Below, piece after piece: positions 1 to 9,379 of a stretch of DNA of 64,000 bases. Origin of the DNA: Actinokineospora xionganensis. GTDB taxonomy: Bacteria > Actinomycetota > Actinomycetes > Mycobacteriales > Pseudonocardiaceae. The translations under genes were made by a program, and so were the position numbers. The notes beneath the pieces are model-generated. The model had not been told where the DNA came from, searched no databases, and saw nothing but the letters and a program-made list of their open reading frames with translations. Position 1 is the stretch's first letter. Each line of letters opens with the position of its first letter. Location: assembly GCF_014323725.1 (NCBI RefSeq), contig NZ_JABVED010000011.1, positions 62,001-126,000 on the forward strand. Direction: 5' to 3'.

Positions 1-208
1 CCGGTGTCTTCCCGAACCGCCCCAGCAGTCGCGCGATTGCGTCGCGACGGGCGCGGTGAGCCGTGGCGCCATCGCGGATCGGGGCGTCGAATGAGGCCTT
101 GAGGAAGGCGCTGACCAGGCCGTACACCCAGATCGCGGCGTGCTCGGTGCCCAGCGCGGCCTGAACGGCGGCCACTGTGTCGTCGGGAAGCGTGGGTTGC
201 TGGTTCAT
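1..208 (-). CDS. DUF4439 ferritin-like protein (partial, N-terminus)
   Basis: Only the first 69 or so codons are inside the window; the gene runs off the left edge. The protein starts MNQQPTLPDDTVAAVQAALG and continues with a helical segment (TEHAAIWVYGLVSAF) containing the Glu/His/Tyr pattern seen at the start of the four-helix DUF4439 ferritin-like domain. The ATG overlaps the stop of the upstream lipoprotein gene in an ATGA arrangement, so the two are translationally coupled. In M. tuberculosis a similar pair (Rv2843/Rv2844, recalled) sits divergent to rimP. Function is unknown; whether it binds metal cannot be judged from this fragment. Confidence 0.75.
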   Translation of the reverse strand, partial: MNQQPTLPDDTVAAVQAALGTEHAAIWVYGLVSAFLKASFDAPIRDGATAHRARRDAIARLLGRFGKTP

Positions 209-690
209 GTCAGGACCTCCCGCAGGCCCGCGCACGCCGCGGCGACCGAGCCGACCATGCCCGCGCGGTAGCGGGGGACGGCCAGGACCACCGCCGCGGC
301 CTTCTGCTCGGCCGCGACCAGGGCGTCCAACAGCTGCTGCCGCGCGGTGGCGGCGTCCGACGGTGGCGCCTGTGGCGAAGCCGACGTCGGGGCGGGCGCG
401 CCTGAGCTGCTCACCGGCGGCCGCTCGCGGTCGACCTCGGCCTGCAGCACCTTGGCGTGCTCCGTGCGAATCGCCGCGATCTCGGCCGCCTGGGCGACCA
501 GCGAAGCCATCGCGGTGGCGGCCTCGGCGTCGGCGCGGGCCTGCGCGGCCAACTCGACCAGCGGGTCCGGTGGCCGTGGCTTCTCCGGCTCAGCCGTGCA
601 GGCACCGACCGCGACCGTGGCGGCTGTGGCGCCGGCGGCACGGAACAACGCGCGGCGGCTCACCGTTGACTGTCTCGCCGAAGGGATCAC
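205..690 (-). CDS. Tat-type alanine-rich lipoprotein
   Basis: A 161-residue secreted protein of unknown function. The N-terminus has a twin-arginine motif (SRRALFRAAG) followed by a hydrophobic stretch and a lipobox ending VGAC near residue 31, so it is predicted to be Tat-exported and lipid-anchored. The mature part is Ala/Glu-rich and probably helical, with a Pro/Ser-rich linker near residues 90-110. The GTG start is divergent from rimP across about 170 bp. It is translationally coupled to the DUF4439 gene downstream, suggesting the two work together in the envelope. It resembles the alanine-rich protein next to rimP in mycobacteria (recalled). Confidence 0.7.
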   Translation of the reverse strand: MIPSARQSTVSRRALFRAAGATAATVAVGACTAEPEKPRPPDPLVELAAQARADAEAATAMASLVAQAAEIAAIRTEHAKVLQAEVDRERPPVSSSGAPAPTSASPQAPPSDAATARQQLLDALVAAEQKAAAVVLAVPRYRAGMVGSVAAACAGLREVLT

Positions 691-860
691 AGTAAGTCAT
701 CCTGCCAGGCCACCCGTTCGGGCCTGCCACGCTGCCGGATGATCGCCTGCGGCAGCCCCGTCCCGGTGGGCGAGATACGCTAGGTGACCACGGTCGGTGT
801 GTCTCATCGCCGACCGGCAGACAATCGCACCACCTACCTGAACAGGGGAGCGGCACCGAC

Positions 861-1430
861 GTGGCCAACCAGCGACATCGCGACAGCGGAACGAACGCCG
901 CGCCCACCAACCCGGCCGCGGCGGCGCTGGAGCCGATCGTGGCCGAGGCCGTCGCGTCGACCGGTTTCGAACTGGAGCAGCTCGACGTCGCGCAGGCCGG
1001 GCGCAGGCGCCAGGTCAAGGTCGTGGTCGACGGCGACGACGGGGTCGAACTCGACGAGGTCGCCGCGGTCAGCCGAGCCGTCTCCGCGGTGCTCGACGAG
1101 CACGACGAGGTCCTCGGCGGCCCGTACACCCTGGAAGTCACCTCTCCCGGCCTCGACCGCCCGCTGACCCGGCCCCGCCACTGGCGCCGGGCCAAGCTGC
1201 GGCTGGTCAAGGTCCGGCCGGTCGAGGGCGCCGAGTTCACCGGCCGGGTCGGCTCGGCCGACGAGGAGCCTGACGGCGGCGTGGAGATGCTGATCGACGG
1301 CAAGCTGCGGCGGGTCGGGTACGCCGACATCGCGCACGCCGTGGTCGAAGTGGAATTCAAGCAACCGCCGGTGGCGGAATTGGCGATGCTCGAAGGTCGA
1401 GCGTCCGATGGTGAGGAGGACGCGCGATGA
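861..1430 (+). CDS. rimP: ribosome maturation factor RimP
   Basis: A 189-residue protein needed for 30S subunit maturation in the cytoplasm. The N-terminal domain carries the family pattern [13 protein letters not shown], a basic [28 protein letters not shown] segment and the hallmark [14 protein letters not shown] near residues 90-105, followed by the C-terminal SH3-like barrel. The GTG start is preceded by an AGGGGAG ribosome-binding site. The stop overlaps the nusA start (ATGA), the usual rimP-nusA-ylxR-infB operon head. About 15 extra N-terminal residues before the conserved core are normal for actinobacteria. Confidence 0.96.
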   Translation: MANQRHRDSGTNAAPTNPAAAALEPIVAEAVASTGFELEQLDVAQAGRRRQVKVVVDGDDGVELDEVAAVSRAVSAVLDEHDEVLGGPYTLEVTSPGLDRPLTRPRHWRRAKLRLVKVRPVEGAEFTGRVGSADEEPDGGVEMLIDGKLRRVGYADIAHAVVEVEFKQPPVAELAMLEGRASDGEEDAR

Positions 1431-2431
1431 ACGTTGACATCGCCGCGCTGCGGGCGATCGAGCGCGACAAGGACATCCCGTTCGAGACGGTGATCGACGC
1501 CATCGAGACCGCGCTGTTGACCGCGTACAAGCACACTGAGGGCCACCAGCCGCACGCGCGCATCGACATCGACAAGCGCAGCGGGCTGGTCCGGGTCCTG
1601 GCGTACACGACCGGTGCCGACGGCCAGGTCGAAGAGGAGTGGGACGACACCCCCGAGGGCTTCGGCCGGATCGCCGCGACCACCGCCCGGCAGGTCATCC
1701 TGCAGCGGCTGCGCGACGCCGAGCACGAGCGCACCTTCGGCGAGTTCTCCGCCAAGGAGGGCGAGATCGTCGCGGGCGTCGTCCAGCGCGACACCCGGGC
1801 GAACTCGCGCGGCATGGTGATCGTGCAGGTCGGCGACACCGAGGGCGTGCTGCCCGCGGTCGAGCAGGTCCCGGGCGAGAGCTACGAGCACGGCACGCGC
1901 ATCAAGTGCTACGTCGTCGGCGTCGCCCGCGGTAACCGCGGCCCGCAGATCACGCTCTCGCGCACGCACCCCAACCTGGTCCGCAGGCTGTTCGCTCTGG
2001 AGGTCCCCGAGATCGCCGACGGCACTGTCGAGATCCCGGCGGTGGCGCGCGAAGCGGGACACCGGTCCAAGATCGCGGTCCGTACGTCCGTCTCCGGCGT
2101 CAACGCCAAGGGCGCGTGCATCGGCCCGATGGGCGCGCGTGTACGCAACGTGATGAGCGAGCTGGCAGGCGAGAAGATCGACATCATCGACTGGTCGGAC
2201 GACCCGGCGACGTTCGTGGGCAACGCGCTCTCGCCCGCCAAAGTGGTCTCGGTCACGGTGGTGGACGAGCGGGCCAAGACGGCCCGCGTCGTGGTCCCGG
2301 ACTTCCAGCTCTCCCTGGCCATCGGCAAGGAAGGGCAGAACGCCCGGCTCGCGGCCCGCCTGACCGGGTGGCGCATCGACATCCGCAGCGACGCGGCGGC
2401 CCCCGCTCCGGTATCCGGTTCGGCTGACTGA
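1427..2431 (+). CDS. nusA: transcription termination/antitermination factor NusA
   Basis: A 334-residue protein that binds RNA polymerase and nascent RNA to modulate pausing, termination and antitermination. It shows the N-terminal polymerase-binding domain, an S1 domain (about residues 110-175, with [19 protein letters not shown]) and two KH domains ([19 protein letters not shown] and [17 protein letters not shown]). It lacks the acidic C-terminal repeats of enteric NusA, as expected for actinobacteria. The ATG overlaps the rimP stop by four bases, implying translational coupling; ylxR follows after 21 bp. Confidence 0.97.
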   Translation: MNVDIAALRAIERDKDIPFETVIDAIETALLTAYKHTEGHQPHARIDIDKRSGLVRVLAYTTGADGQVEEEWDDTPEGFGRIAATTARQVILQRLRDAEHERTFGEFSAKEGEIVAGVVQRDTRANSRGMVIVQVGDTEGVLPAVEQVPGESYEHGTRIKCYVVGVARGNRGPQITLSRTHPNLVRRLFALEVPEIADGTVEIPAVAREAGHRSKIAVRTSVSGVNAKGACIGPMGARVRNVMSELAGEKIDIIDWSDDPATFVGNALSPAKVVSVTVVDERAKTARVVVPDFQLSLAIGKEGQNARLAARLTGWRIDIRSDAAAPAPVSGSAD

Positions 2432-2452
2432 GCTTGACGGGATAGACTGATC

Positions 2453-2806
2453 GTGGTTCATCGTCAGGAACCGGTCTCCGCACGTCCCGATGGCGCAAGC
2501 CCGGTACGGACCTGTGTCGGTTGCCGCGCCCGGGCGGCGGACAGGAAGTTGCTGCGGGTAGTGCTCGTGGACGGGGACGCGTTCCCCGATCCGCGGCGCC
2601 GGATGCCCGGTCGGGGCGCATGGATTCACCCCGACCTGGGATGTCTGGCCTTGGCCGAGAAGCGACGGGCGTTCACCAGGGCCTTCAAGGTCCCGGGGGT
2701 CCTCGGCGTGGACGTGGTGCGAGCGGAGATAGAGCGCCTCGCGGGAAGTGGTGTGGGACGACCCCACACCGTGGAAGAAGACAGGAAGCAGGTCGACCCG
2801 TCATGA
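2453..2806 (+). CDS. ylxR: YlxR family RNA-binding protein
   Basis: A 117-residue DUF448 protein. It has the family signatures RTCVGCR near residue 20 and GRGAWIHPD near residue 55, with basic residues in between consistent with nucleic-acid binding. YlxR proteins are reported to act as nucleoid-linked regulators and to bind RNase P RNA in some species; the role here is inferred from the family. The GTG at this position is the first in-frame start after nusA. The C-terminal tail of about 30 residues after the core is variable and may be unstructured. Confidence 0.9.
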   Translation: MVHRQEPVSARPDGASPVRTCVGCRARAADRKLLRVVLVDGDAFPDPRRRMPGRGAWIHPDLGCLALAEKRRAFTRAFKVPGVLGVDVVRAEIERLAGSGVGRPHTVEEDRKQVDPS

Positions 2807-2891
2807 GTCAGCCGTGAAGCTGAAGACATGAACGCGCGACGATAGGACGAGGTCGACGGGTCTGCCGCCGACCTCCCGGACTAGGAGAGCA

Positions 2892-5800
2892 GTGGCAGGT
2901 AAGGCCCGTGTGCACGAGCTGGCAAAAGAGCTCGGAGTCACCAGTAAGGATGTACTCGCCAAGTTGAAGGATCTGGGCGAGTTCGTGAAGTCTGCGTCCT
3001 CCACCGTGGAGGCGCCGGTAGCCCGCAGGTTGCGGGATGCATACCCCGGCAAGGGCGGAGGCGACGCGAAGCCCGCGCCGCGACCCGGCCCCAAGCCGGC
3101 CCCACGCCCGCCCGCGCCCGCGCCGAAGCCCGAGCAGTCCGCTCCGGCCCCGGCTCCGGTCGCGAGCACCCCAGCAGCAGCTGCGCCGAGCGGCCCCAAG
3201 CCCGCGATGCCCGGACCGAAGCCGGCTCCCAAGCCCGCGCCGAAGCCCGAGCCCGTGCGCGAGGTGCAGGCCCCGGCGGCCGCCGCCGAGGCCCCGGCTC
3301 CGGCTCAGCAGCAGCCCAAGCCCGCCACCAAGCCTGCCGAGCGGCCCGCCGCTGCGGAGAAGCCTGGCGCGGTCGTTCCACCCAAAACGCAGTCCCCCAA
3401 GCCCGGTCCGCGCGCGCCGCGTCCCGGCAACAACCCGTTCGGCGTCGGTGGCGGCACTCCCGCCCAGCGTCCGGGCGACCGGCGTCCCGGCCCGGCAGGC
3501 CCGACTCCCGGTGGCGCGCCCGCCGGTGGCGAGCGTGGCCCGGCCCGGCCCGGTGAAGGCCGTCCGGCGGGCGCCCCTCGTGGCGACCGCGCACCCGGCG
3601 GCCCGCGTCCGGCCGGTGGCCCGACGCCCGGCAACATGCCGCCTCGGCCCAACCCGGGCATGATGCCGCCTCGCCCTGCCCGCCCCGCGGGTGGCGGTCG
3701 CGGCGGTCCTGGTGGCGGTCCCGGTGGACCTCGTGGCGGCCCTGGTGGCGGTCCCGGCGGTCCTCGTGGCGGTCCCGGCGGCGGTCCCGGTGGCGGCGGC
3801 GGAGGTTTCCGCGGCGGTCCCGGTGGTGGCGGCGGCGGTGGCGGCGGTTTCCGTGGCGGCCCTGGTGGCGGTCCCGGTGGTGGCGGCGGCGGTGGCTACC
3901 GCGGCGGTCCCGGTGGCGGCGGCCCTGGTGCCGGTGCTCCGGCCGGTGGCGGCGGCGGTTTCCGTGGCGGCGGTGGTCGTCCCGGTGGCGGCGGCGGTCG
4001 CGGCGGTGCCGCGGGTGCCTTCGGTCGCCCCGGTGGTCCCTCTCGGCGTGGCCGCAAGTCGAAGCGGCAGAAGCGCCAGGAGTACATGGACAACATGCAG
4101 GCGCCCAGCGTCGGTGGCGTCCGCCTGCCCAAGGGCAACGGCGAGGCGATCCGGCTCGCTCGTGGCGCCTCGCTGACCGACTTCGCCGACAAGATCAACG
4201 CCAACCCGGCTTCGCTGGTGCAGGTGCTGTTCCACCTCGGCGAGATGGTCACCGCGACGCAGTCGGTGTCCGACGAGATCCTGGAGCTGCTCGGCTCCGA
4301 GATGAACTACACGGTTCAGGTCGTTTCTCCGGAGGAGGAAGACCGCGAGCTGCTCGACTCGTTCAAGATCAGCTACGGCGACGACGCCGGTGGCGAGGAA
4401 GACCTGCAGGCACGCCCGCCGGTCGTCACCGTCATGGGTCACGTCGACCACGGTAAGACCCGACTCCTCGACACGATCCGTAAGACGACCGTGCACGAGG
4501 GCGAGGCCGGTGGCATCACCCAGCACATCGGTGCCTACCAGGTCGCGACCTCCCTCGAGGGCGTCGAGCGCCTCATCACCTTCATCGACACCCCGGGTCA
4601 CGAGGCGTTCACCGCCATGCGTGCGCGTGGTGCCCAGGCGACCGACATCGCCGTGATCGTGGTGGCCGCGGACGACGGCGTCATGCCGCAGACGGTCGAG
4701 GCGATCAACCACGCCCAGGCCGCCAGCGTGCCGGTCGTGGTCGCGGTCAACAAGATCGACAAGGAAGGCGCGAACCCGCAGAAGATCCGCCAGCAGCTCA
4801 CCGAATACGGGCTGGTCGCCGAGGAGTACGGCGGCGACACCATGTTCGTCGACATCTCGGCCAAGCAGGCCGTGAACATCGACGGGCTGCTCGAGGCGAT
4901 CCTGCTGACGGCGGACGCGGCGCTCGACCTTCGGGCCAACCCCGACATGGAAGCCCAGGGCGTTGCCATCGAGGCGCACCTCGACCGCGGTCGCGGTCCG
5001 GTCGCCACGGTGCTCGTCCAGCGCGGATCGCTCCGCGTGGGTGACTCCATCGTCGCCGGTGACGCCTACGGTCGTGTGCGTCGGATGGTCGACGAGTTCA
5101 ACGAGGACGTCACCGTGGCCCTGCCGTCGCGGCCGGTCCAGGTGATCGGTCTGACGTCGGTTCCCGGCGCGGGCGACACGTTCCTCGTGGTCGAGGAAGA
5201 CCGCACCGCACGGCAGATCGCCGAGCGGCGCGCGGCGAGGAACCGGGCGGCGCTCAACGCCACCAGGCGCAAGCGCGTCAGCCTGGAAGACCTCGACGCG
5301 GCGCTGAAGGAGACCAGCTCGCTCAACTTGATCATCAAGGGCGACAACTCGGGTACCGTCGAGGCACTCGAGGACGCGCTCACGAAGATCGATATCGGCG
5401 ACGAGGTCGAGCTGCGGGTCATCCACCGCGGCGTCGGTGGCATCACCGAGGGCGACATCAACCTGGCGACCGCGTCCGACGCGATCGTGATCGGGTTCAA
5501 CGTCCGCTCCGAGGGCAAGTCGACCGAACTCGCGAACCGCGAGGGCATCGACGTGCGCTACTACACGGTGATCTACCAGGCGATCGACGAGATCGAGGCG
5601 GCCCTCAAGGGTCTCCTCAAGCCGATCTACGAAGAGGTCGAGCTGGGCCGCGCGGAGGTTCGCGACGTGTTCAAGTCGTCCAAGGTCGGCACCATCGCCG
5701 GTTGCATGGTCATGTCCGGCGAGATCCGGCGCAACGCCAAGGCCCGCCTGATCCGCGACAGTGTCGTGATCAACGAGGGTCTGCCGATCAGCTCGCTTCG

Positions 5801-5930
5801 TCGTTTCAAGGACGACGCGACCGAGGTCCGCGAGGGCTTCGAGTGTGGTCTGACGCTCGGGTCGTACAACGACCTGCGGGTCGGCGACCTGATCGAGACC
5901 TACGAGATGCGCGAGAAGCCGCGCACCTGA
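2892..5930 (+). CDS. infB: translation initiation factor IF-2
   Basis: A 1012-residue GTPase that places initiator fMet-tRNA on the 30S subunit and promotes subunit joining. The N-terminus has the IF2N fold ([20 protein letters not shown]), followed by a very long Pro/Ala/Lys-rich then Gly-rich linker (about residues 50-400), a second IF2N-like segment, and the G domain with GHVDHGKT near residue 515, DTPGHEAF near 565 and NKID near 619. Domains II, III and IV (C2, initiator tRNA binding) complete the protein. The GTG start has an AGGAGAG site seven bases upstream. The length is typical of actinobacterial IF-2, with an unusually glycine-dense linker. Confidence 0.98.
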   Translation: MAGKARVHELAKELGVTSKDVLAKLKDLGEFVKSASSTVEAPVARRLRDAYPGKGGGDAKPAPRPGPKPAPRPPAPAPKPEQSAPAPAPVASTPAAAAPSGPKPAMPGPKPAPKPAPKPEPVREVQAPAAAAEAPAPAQQQPKPATKPAERPAAAEKPGAVVPPKTQSPKPGPRAPRPGNNPFGVGGGTPAQRPGDRRPGPAGPTPGGAPAGGERGPARPGEGRPAGAPRGDRAPGGPRPAGGPTPGNMPPRPNPGMMPPRPARPAGGGRGGPGGGPGGPRGGPGGGPGGPRGGPGGGPGGGGGGFRGGPGGGGGGGGGFRGGPGGGPGGGGGGGYRGGPGGGGPGAGAPAGGGGGFRGGGGRPGGGGGRGGAAGAFGRPGGPSRRGRKSKRQKRQEYMDNMQAPSVGGVRLPKGNGEAIRLARGASLTDFADKINANPASLVQVLFHLGEMVTATQSVSDEILELLGSEMNYTVQVVSPEEEDRELLDSFKISYGDDAGGEEDLQARPPVVTVMGHVDHGKTRLLDTIRKTTVHEGEAGGITQHIGAYQVATSLEGVERLITFIDTPGHEAFTAMRARGAQATDIAVIVVAADDGVMPQTVEAINHAQAASVPVVVAVNKIDKEGANPQKIRQQLTEYGLVAEEYGGDTMFVDISAKQAVNIDGLLEAILLTADAALDLRANPDMEAQGVAIEAHLDRGRGPVATVLVQRGSLRVGDSIVAGDAYGRVRRMVDEFNEDVTVALPSRPVQVIGLTSVPGAGDTFLVVEEDRTARQIAERRAARNRAALNATRRKRVSLEDLDAALKETSSLNLIIKGDNSGTVEALEDALTKIDIGDEVELRVIHRGVGGITEGDINLATASDAIVIGFNVRSEGKSTELANREGIDVRYYTVIYQAIDEIEAALKGLLKPIYEEVELGRAEVRDVFKSSKVGTIAGCMVMSGEIRRNAKARLIRDSVVINEGLPISSLRRFKDDATEVREGFECGLTLGSYNDLRVGDLIETYEMREKPRT
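3685..4035 (+). repeat. Gly-rich low-complexity tract inside infB
   Basis: Degenerate GGTGGCGGTCCC-type triplet repeats encode blocks such as [13 protein letters not shown] and [12 protein letters not shown], about 115 residues of almost only Gly, Pro, Arg and Phe. The reading frame stays open throughout, and all three + frames are GC-biased here. Such tracts expand and contract by slippage, so length is likely to vary between strains. The Phe/Arg spacing (GGGFRGG) resembles RGG-type RNA-binding linkers. Confidence 0.85.
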
Positions 5931-5938
5931 TGTCAGCC

Positions 5939-5968
5939 GCCGGGGCGCCCGTTCGCGGGCGCCCCGGC
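5939..5968 (+). terminator. hairpin after infB with TTCG loop
   Basis: A perfect 13-bp GC stem (5939-5951 with 5956-5968) closes on a TTCG tetraloop, an exceptionally stable RNA hairpin, starting eight bases after the infB stop codon. There is no long T run, so it may act as a partial terminator or an mRNA 3'-end stabiliser between infB and the downstream ylxP/rbfA genes. Confidence 0.75.
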
Positions 5969-5991
5969 TTGACTCCCCTTGGTGATGCCTG

Positions 5992-6289
5992 TTGTACGTA
6001 GGTGCGCTCGAATTGGACGTGCTCCTCGGAGACGTCCACTCGCTCAAGCAGAAGCGTTCCGTGGTCAAACCCGTGGTCGCCGAGTTGCGGCGCCGGTTCG
6101 AGGTGTCCGCCGCCGAGGCGGGCCACCAGGACCTGCACCGCAGGGCGCTGGATCGGGGTGGCCGCGGTCGCCGCCGAAGCGTCGCACGTCCGCGATCTTC
6201 TCGACGCCTGCGAGCGTTTGGTCGCCGGGCGTCCGGAGTTGGAACTGCTGTCCGCCCGGCACCGTTTGCTGGGACCGGACGACGAATAG
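5992..6289 (+). pseudogene. ylxP: YlxP (DUF503) gene with a one-base frameshift
   Basis: Reading from the TTG start gives the canonical YlxP N-terminus ([20 protein letters not shown] through [12 protein letters not shown]), then the frame is lost. The next frame continues exactly where the family should, [23 protein letters not shown] to the stop at 6287-6289. One extra G near 6150-6151 (CTGGATC where CTGATC is expected) explains it; removing it gives a normal 98-residue protein. Uncorrected, the first frame stays open straight into rbfA, giving a 271-codon fused reading frame. It could be a sequencing error or a real lesion. The gene normally lies between infB and rbfA, as here. Confidence 0.85.
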
Positions 6290-6351
6290 CAGAGATAGCC
6301 CAGCAGTTATCAGCACAGCCGAATGAAGTTCAAGCCGAAAGGGGGAGCGTC

Positions 6352-6807
6352 GTGGCCGACGCACCCCGCGCCCGCAAGCTAGCGAAGCGCATCTCCCAGA
6401 TCGTGGCCTCCGCGTTGGAACACGAGGTCAAAGACCCGCGTCTGGCCCGGGTCACGATCACCGACACCAAAGTGACCGCCGACCTGCACGACGCGACGGT
6501 CTACTACACCGTGCTCGGCGACAAGCTCGACGTCGAGCCGGACCGCCAGGGCGCGGCTCAGGCACTCGAAAGCGCCAAGGGCGTGCTGCGCACGATGGTC
6601 GGTCAGGGCACAGGCGTCCGGTTCACCCCGACGCTGACGTTCGTGGCCGACACGGTGCCCGAGGACGCCAAGCACATCGACGACCTGCTCGCCCGCGCCC
6701 GCGCGGCCGACGCCGAGGTCGCCGCTATCGCCTCCGGCGCTTCACACGCCGGTGAGCCGGACCCGTACCGCGCCCCGCGCGAAGACGAGGATGACGAAGA
6801 CGAGTGA
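6352..6807 (+). CDS. rbfA: 30S ribosome-binding factor RbfA
   Basis: A 151-residue late 30S assembly factor that binds near the 16S rRNA 5' helix. It shows the KH-type core ([49 protein letters not shown]) and the conserved [11 protein letters not shown] strand, with an acidic tail (EDEDDEDE) seen in actinobacterial members. The GTG start is chosen because a GGGGGAG site lies just upstream and the RbfA core begins there. An in-frame extension into the frameshifted ylxP exists but is not family-like. Its end overlaps the following esterase start. Confidence 0.95.
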   Translation: MADAPRARKLAKRISQIVASALEHEVKDPRLARVTITDTKVTADLHDATVYYTVLGDKLDVEPDRQGAAQALESAKGVLRTMVGQGTGVRFTPTLTFVADTVPEDAKHIDDLLARARAADAEVAAIASGASHAGEPDPYRAPREDEDDEDE

Positions 6808-7663
6808 TGGGCAGGACCGTGCGCCGCTGAGCCGGCGCAGGGTGCTGGCCGCGTCGGCGGCGGGGCTGTGCTCCGCCGCCGGTCTCGCCGTCCTCGGAAG
6901 TCACCTGCTGCGGTCTGAGCCCGCTCCGGCCACGCCGCGCAGCCCGCTCCCCACTCCCAGCAGCACTGCTCTCGTTCAGTCGGTCACGTCCCAGGTGCTC
7001 GCCTCGGCGGCCCGGGGCCGTGACGTCGAACTGATCGTCATGCGGCCCGAAAGTGTCCCCGGCCCCCTGCCCGTGTGCCTGGCCCTGCATGGCCGCGGCA
7101 GCTCGGCTCGGATGTTCGTCGATCTCGGAATCCCCGCCATGCTGACCAGAGCCGTCGCGGCGGGAGTGCCTGCCTTCGCCGTCGCCGCGGTCGACGGCGA
7201 CAACTACTGGGTGCCCGCCGATCCCGCCGACGATCCGCGGCGGATGCTGAACGACGAAGTCCCCGCCTGGCTGGAGGGCCAAGGGCTGCGGCCCGTTCCC
7301 GTGGCAGCGATGGGTATCTCGATGGGCGCGTACGGCGCCCTCAACTACGCGCGTGCCCACCCGTGCGCGGTCGCCGCGATCAGCCCCGCACTGTTCGGCT
7401 CGTGGTCCGAGGCGCGGGCCCGGAAGGTCTTCGCCGACCGCGCCCAGTGGGAGGCGACCGAACCCCTGCGCCACACCGCCGACCTCACCCCGGCCAGGGT
7501 CGGCGTCTGGTGCGGCACCGCCGACCCGTTCGCCGCGGTCGCGCGGGAGCTGATCGCGAAGGTCAAACCCGCCGAAGGCATGATGGGACCGGGCGCGCAC
7601 GACGAGGCGTACTGGATGGGCGTGCTGCCCGAGGTGCTGCGGTTCGTGGGATCTCGGGTCTGA
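6791..7663 (+). CDS. Tat-exported alpha/beta hydrolase (esterase-like)
   Basis: A roughly 290-residue hydrolase with a twin-arginine-type signal ([13 protein letters not shown]) and a hydrophobic segment, so probably extracytoplasmic. The nucleophile elbow is GISMG (near residue 175), the oxyanion region LHGRGSS, the acid lies in GTADPF and the base in GAHDEAYW, giving a plausible Ser-Asp-His triad as in the esterase D/antigen 85-like group. The ATG at 6791 lies inside the end of rbfA; a GTG at 6752 is possible but lacks a binding site. The substrate is unknown. Mycobacteria lack this gene between rbfA and the DHH protein (recalled). Confidence 0.75.
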   Translation: MTKTSDGQDRAPLSRRRVLAASAAGLCSAAGLAVLGSHLLRSEPAPATPRSPLPTPSSTALVQSVTSQVLASAARGRDVELIVMRPESVPGPLPVCLALHGRGSSARMFVDLGIPAMLTRAVAAGVPAFAVAAVDGDNYWVPADPADDPRRMLNDEVPAWLEGQGLRPVPVAAMGISMGAYGALNYARAHPCAVAAISPALFGSWSEARARKVFADRAQWEATEPLRHTADLTPARVGVWCGTADPFAAVARELIAKVKPAEGMMGPGAHDEAYWMGVLPEVLRFVGSRV

Positions 7664-7676
7664 CGACCATGTCGGA

Positions 7677-8681
7677 GTGGACGCGCCTGCCTCGGTGCGC
7701 GACTGTGGCGCCATGGGTTCCGACTACGCCGCCGCCGCCGACCTGCTGCGCGCCGCCACCGACGTCACGCTCCTCGGGCATGTGAACCCGGACGCCGACG
7801 CGCTGGGCAGCGCGCTTGGCCTCGCACTGGCGTTGAAGAAGCTCGGCAAGCGCACCCGCGTCTCCTTCGGCTCGCCGGACACCGTTCCCGAGGCGCTGCG
7901 GGGGCTCGACTCGGACGGTTTGCTCGTACCCGCCAGTGAGGTGCCCGCCGCGCCCGCGACCCTGGTCGTCCTCGACTGCGGCAGCGACCGCAGGCTTGGC
8001 CCGCTGATCGACCGCGTCACGACGACCCAGGCGGCGGGCGGCCGGGTGCTGGTGATCGACCACCACGTCGGCACCCCGCGCTTCGGCACCGACCACATTC
8101 TCGACGACACCGCCGTGGCCACCGCCGTGCTGGTGCTCGCCCTGCTCGACGAGCTCGAAGTGCCGCTGGATCCCGCCATCGCGACGTGCCTCTACGCGGG
8201 CGTCCTGACCGACACCGGCTTCTTCCGCCGCGCGACCGGTGCCACCCACCGCATCGCCGCCCGCCTCCTCGACGCCGGTGTCGATGCCGAGGGGCTGAGC
8301 AGGCGGTTCGACGAGCACCCGTTCGCCTGGCTCCGGATGCTCTCGACCGTGCTGGGCCGCGCGGAGCTGGTCCCGGAGGCGGCCGGTGGGCGCGGCCTGG
8401 TGCACACGGCGGTGCACCTGTCGGACATGGTCGGGGTGACGATGGACGACGTCGAGGGCGTGGTCGACCTGATCAGGTCCAGTTCCGAAGCCGAGGTCGC
8501 CGCCGTCGCCAAGGAACTGGAGCCGGGCGTCTGGACGGTGTCGCTGCGCGCGGTCGGCGACTTCGACGTCCGCGCGGTCGCCGTGTCCCTGGGCGGCGGC
8601 GGACACCGGCGCGCGGCCGGGTTCACCGCGCACGGTGCGGCTGACGAGGTTTTGGCTTCGATCAAGAAGGCCCTCGGCTGA
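7677..8681 (+). CDS. DHH/DHHA1 phosphoesterase, CnpB/NrnA type
   Basis: A 334-residue phosphodiesterase of the family that degrades nanoRNA, pAp or c-di-AMP; the mycobacterial gene at this place (Rv2837c, recalled) cleaves c-di-AMP and short RNAs. Metal-binding motifs are visible in order: HVNPDADALGS (near residue 36), VLDCGSD (near 100), the DHH in VIDHHVG (near 127) and YAGVLTDTG (near 182); the DHHA1 substrate motif GGGGHRRAAG is near residue 305. The start may instead be the ATG at 7713, which gives a 322-residue protein. Which substrate dominates cannot be told from sequence. Confidence 0.88.
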   Translation: MDAPASVRDCGAMGSDYAAAADLLRAATDVTLLGHVNPDADALGSALGLALALKKLGKRTRVSFGSPDTVPEALRGLDSDGLLVPASEVPAAPATLVVLDCGSDRRLGPLIDRVTTTQAAGGRVLVIDHHVGTPRFGTDHILDDTAVATAVLVLALLDELEVPLDPAIATCLYAGVLTDTGFFRRATGATHRIAARLLDAGVDAEGLSRRFDEHPFAWLRMLSTVLGRAELVPEAAGGRGLVHTAVHLSDMVGVTMDDVEGVVDLIRSSSEAEVAAVAKELEPGVWTVSLRAVGDFDVRAVAVSLGGGGHRRAAGFTAHGAADEVLASIKKALG

Positions 8682-8695
8682 CCGGACCGGGTACC

Positions 8696-9169
8696 GTGCG
8701 CTGCGTGTCGACACTTCACCGACTGGCATCGGTCCTCTTCGTGGCCTGCGCGCTGACCGCGTGCGGCACTGACGACCCAGCACCCGCGCCCACCGCTCCA
8801 CCCACGAAGGCGAGCGTCGTGGGCACCGCCCCGCAGGAGTCCCCGGAGAAGCTCTTCGCCGAGTACGTGACCCGGCTGAGCAAGGTGGACGGCCCGGGCA
8901 CGTGCGCGCTGTTCACCGAGGGCGGCGTGATCGCCTTCGAGGACGAGTGGCAGGAGACGCCCTGCGACCTCGTCGTCACGAAGGCCGCGGGCCGGATCAA
9001 GGACCTGTCCGCCTTCGGCGCCAAGACCACGCCGAAGTCAGTGCTCAAGGACAGCGACACGGTCGTGGAACTGAGTGCCTGCGACGTCGGCGGCATGAAG
9101 GCCCTCAAGTCCGACAAGGGCTGGCTCATCGACGCCTACCGCGGCCCCTCCTCCGTCGACGGCTGCTGA
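8696..9169 (+). CDS. small secreted lipoprotein, unknown function
   Basis: A 157-residue protein with a Sec-type signal and lipobox LTAC at about residue 22, followed by a Pro/Thr-rich linker and a compact domain with four further cysteines (GTCALF, ETPCDL, LSACDV and the terminal GC). The spacing looks like an NTF2-like or small-stress lipoprotein fold (KLFAEYVTRLSKVDG, then a C-terminal KGWLIDAYRG strand). It sits 14 bp after the DHH gene. A second GTG at 8705 is an equally good start. Its stop codon abuts the long hairpin repeat. Confidence 0.65.
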   Translation: MRCVSTLHRLASVLFVACALTACGTDDPAPAPTAPPTKASVVGTAPQESPEKLFAEYVTRLSKVDGPGTCALFTEGGVIAFEDEWQETPCDLVVTKAAGRIKDLSAFGAKTTPKSVLKDSDTVVELSACDVGGMKALKSDKGWLIDAYRGPSSVDGC

Positions 9170-9317
9170 CCCAACACGGTCGCGAGTCCAACCTTCAAAA
9201 CAACGAGTCCAACGTTCAGAACATCCCGCTTCCAACCTCACGTGACGTGAGGCGGAAGTTCGATGTTCTGAACGTTGGACTCGTTGTTTTGAAGGTTGGA
9301 CTCGCGACCGTGTTGGG
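9170..9317. repeat. long inverted repeat made of 21-nt units (copy 1)
   Basis: Two arms of 56 bp (9170-9225 and 9262-9317) are perfect reverse complements around a 36-nt loop that itself contains CCTCACG-TGA-CGTGAGG. Each arm holds two tandem 21-nt units, at 9184-9204 and 9205-9225 on the left and their complements at 9262-9282 and 9283-9303. Both begin GAGTCCAAC. The outer ends read CGCGAGTC/GACTCGCG. The element starts directly after the stop codon of the lipoprotein. It can form a very long hairpin in DNA or RNA; a terminator or mobile miniature repeat are the main options. Confidence 0.9.
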
Positions 9318-9379
9318 GGTGTGACCGGCCAAGATCCGGTCGAATCGTGTCCGCCGGGGGGTGACATGGCGCACCTGAA

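Noticed and set aside
590-2767. 725-codon open frame on the - strand over rimP-nusA-ylxR
   Set aside because: Runs antisense to three verified genes and resembles no protein.
2808-6068. 1086-codon open frame antisense to infB
   Set aside because: It mirrors infB codon by codon with low-complexity Arg/Asp/Val-rich protein, typical of the antisense of a GC-rich gene. It has no recognisable domain.
9170-9317. Possible CRISPR array
   Set aside because: The 21-nt units are directly abutting and inverted, with no spacers and no cas genes in the window.
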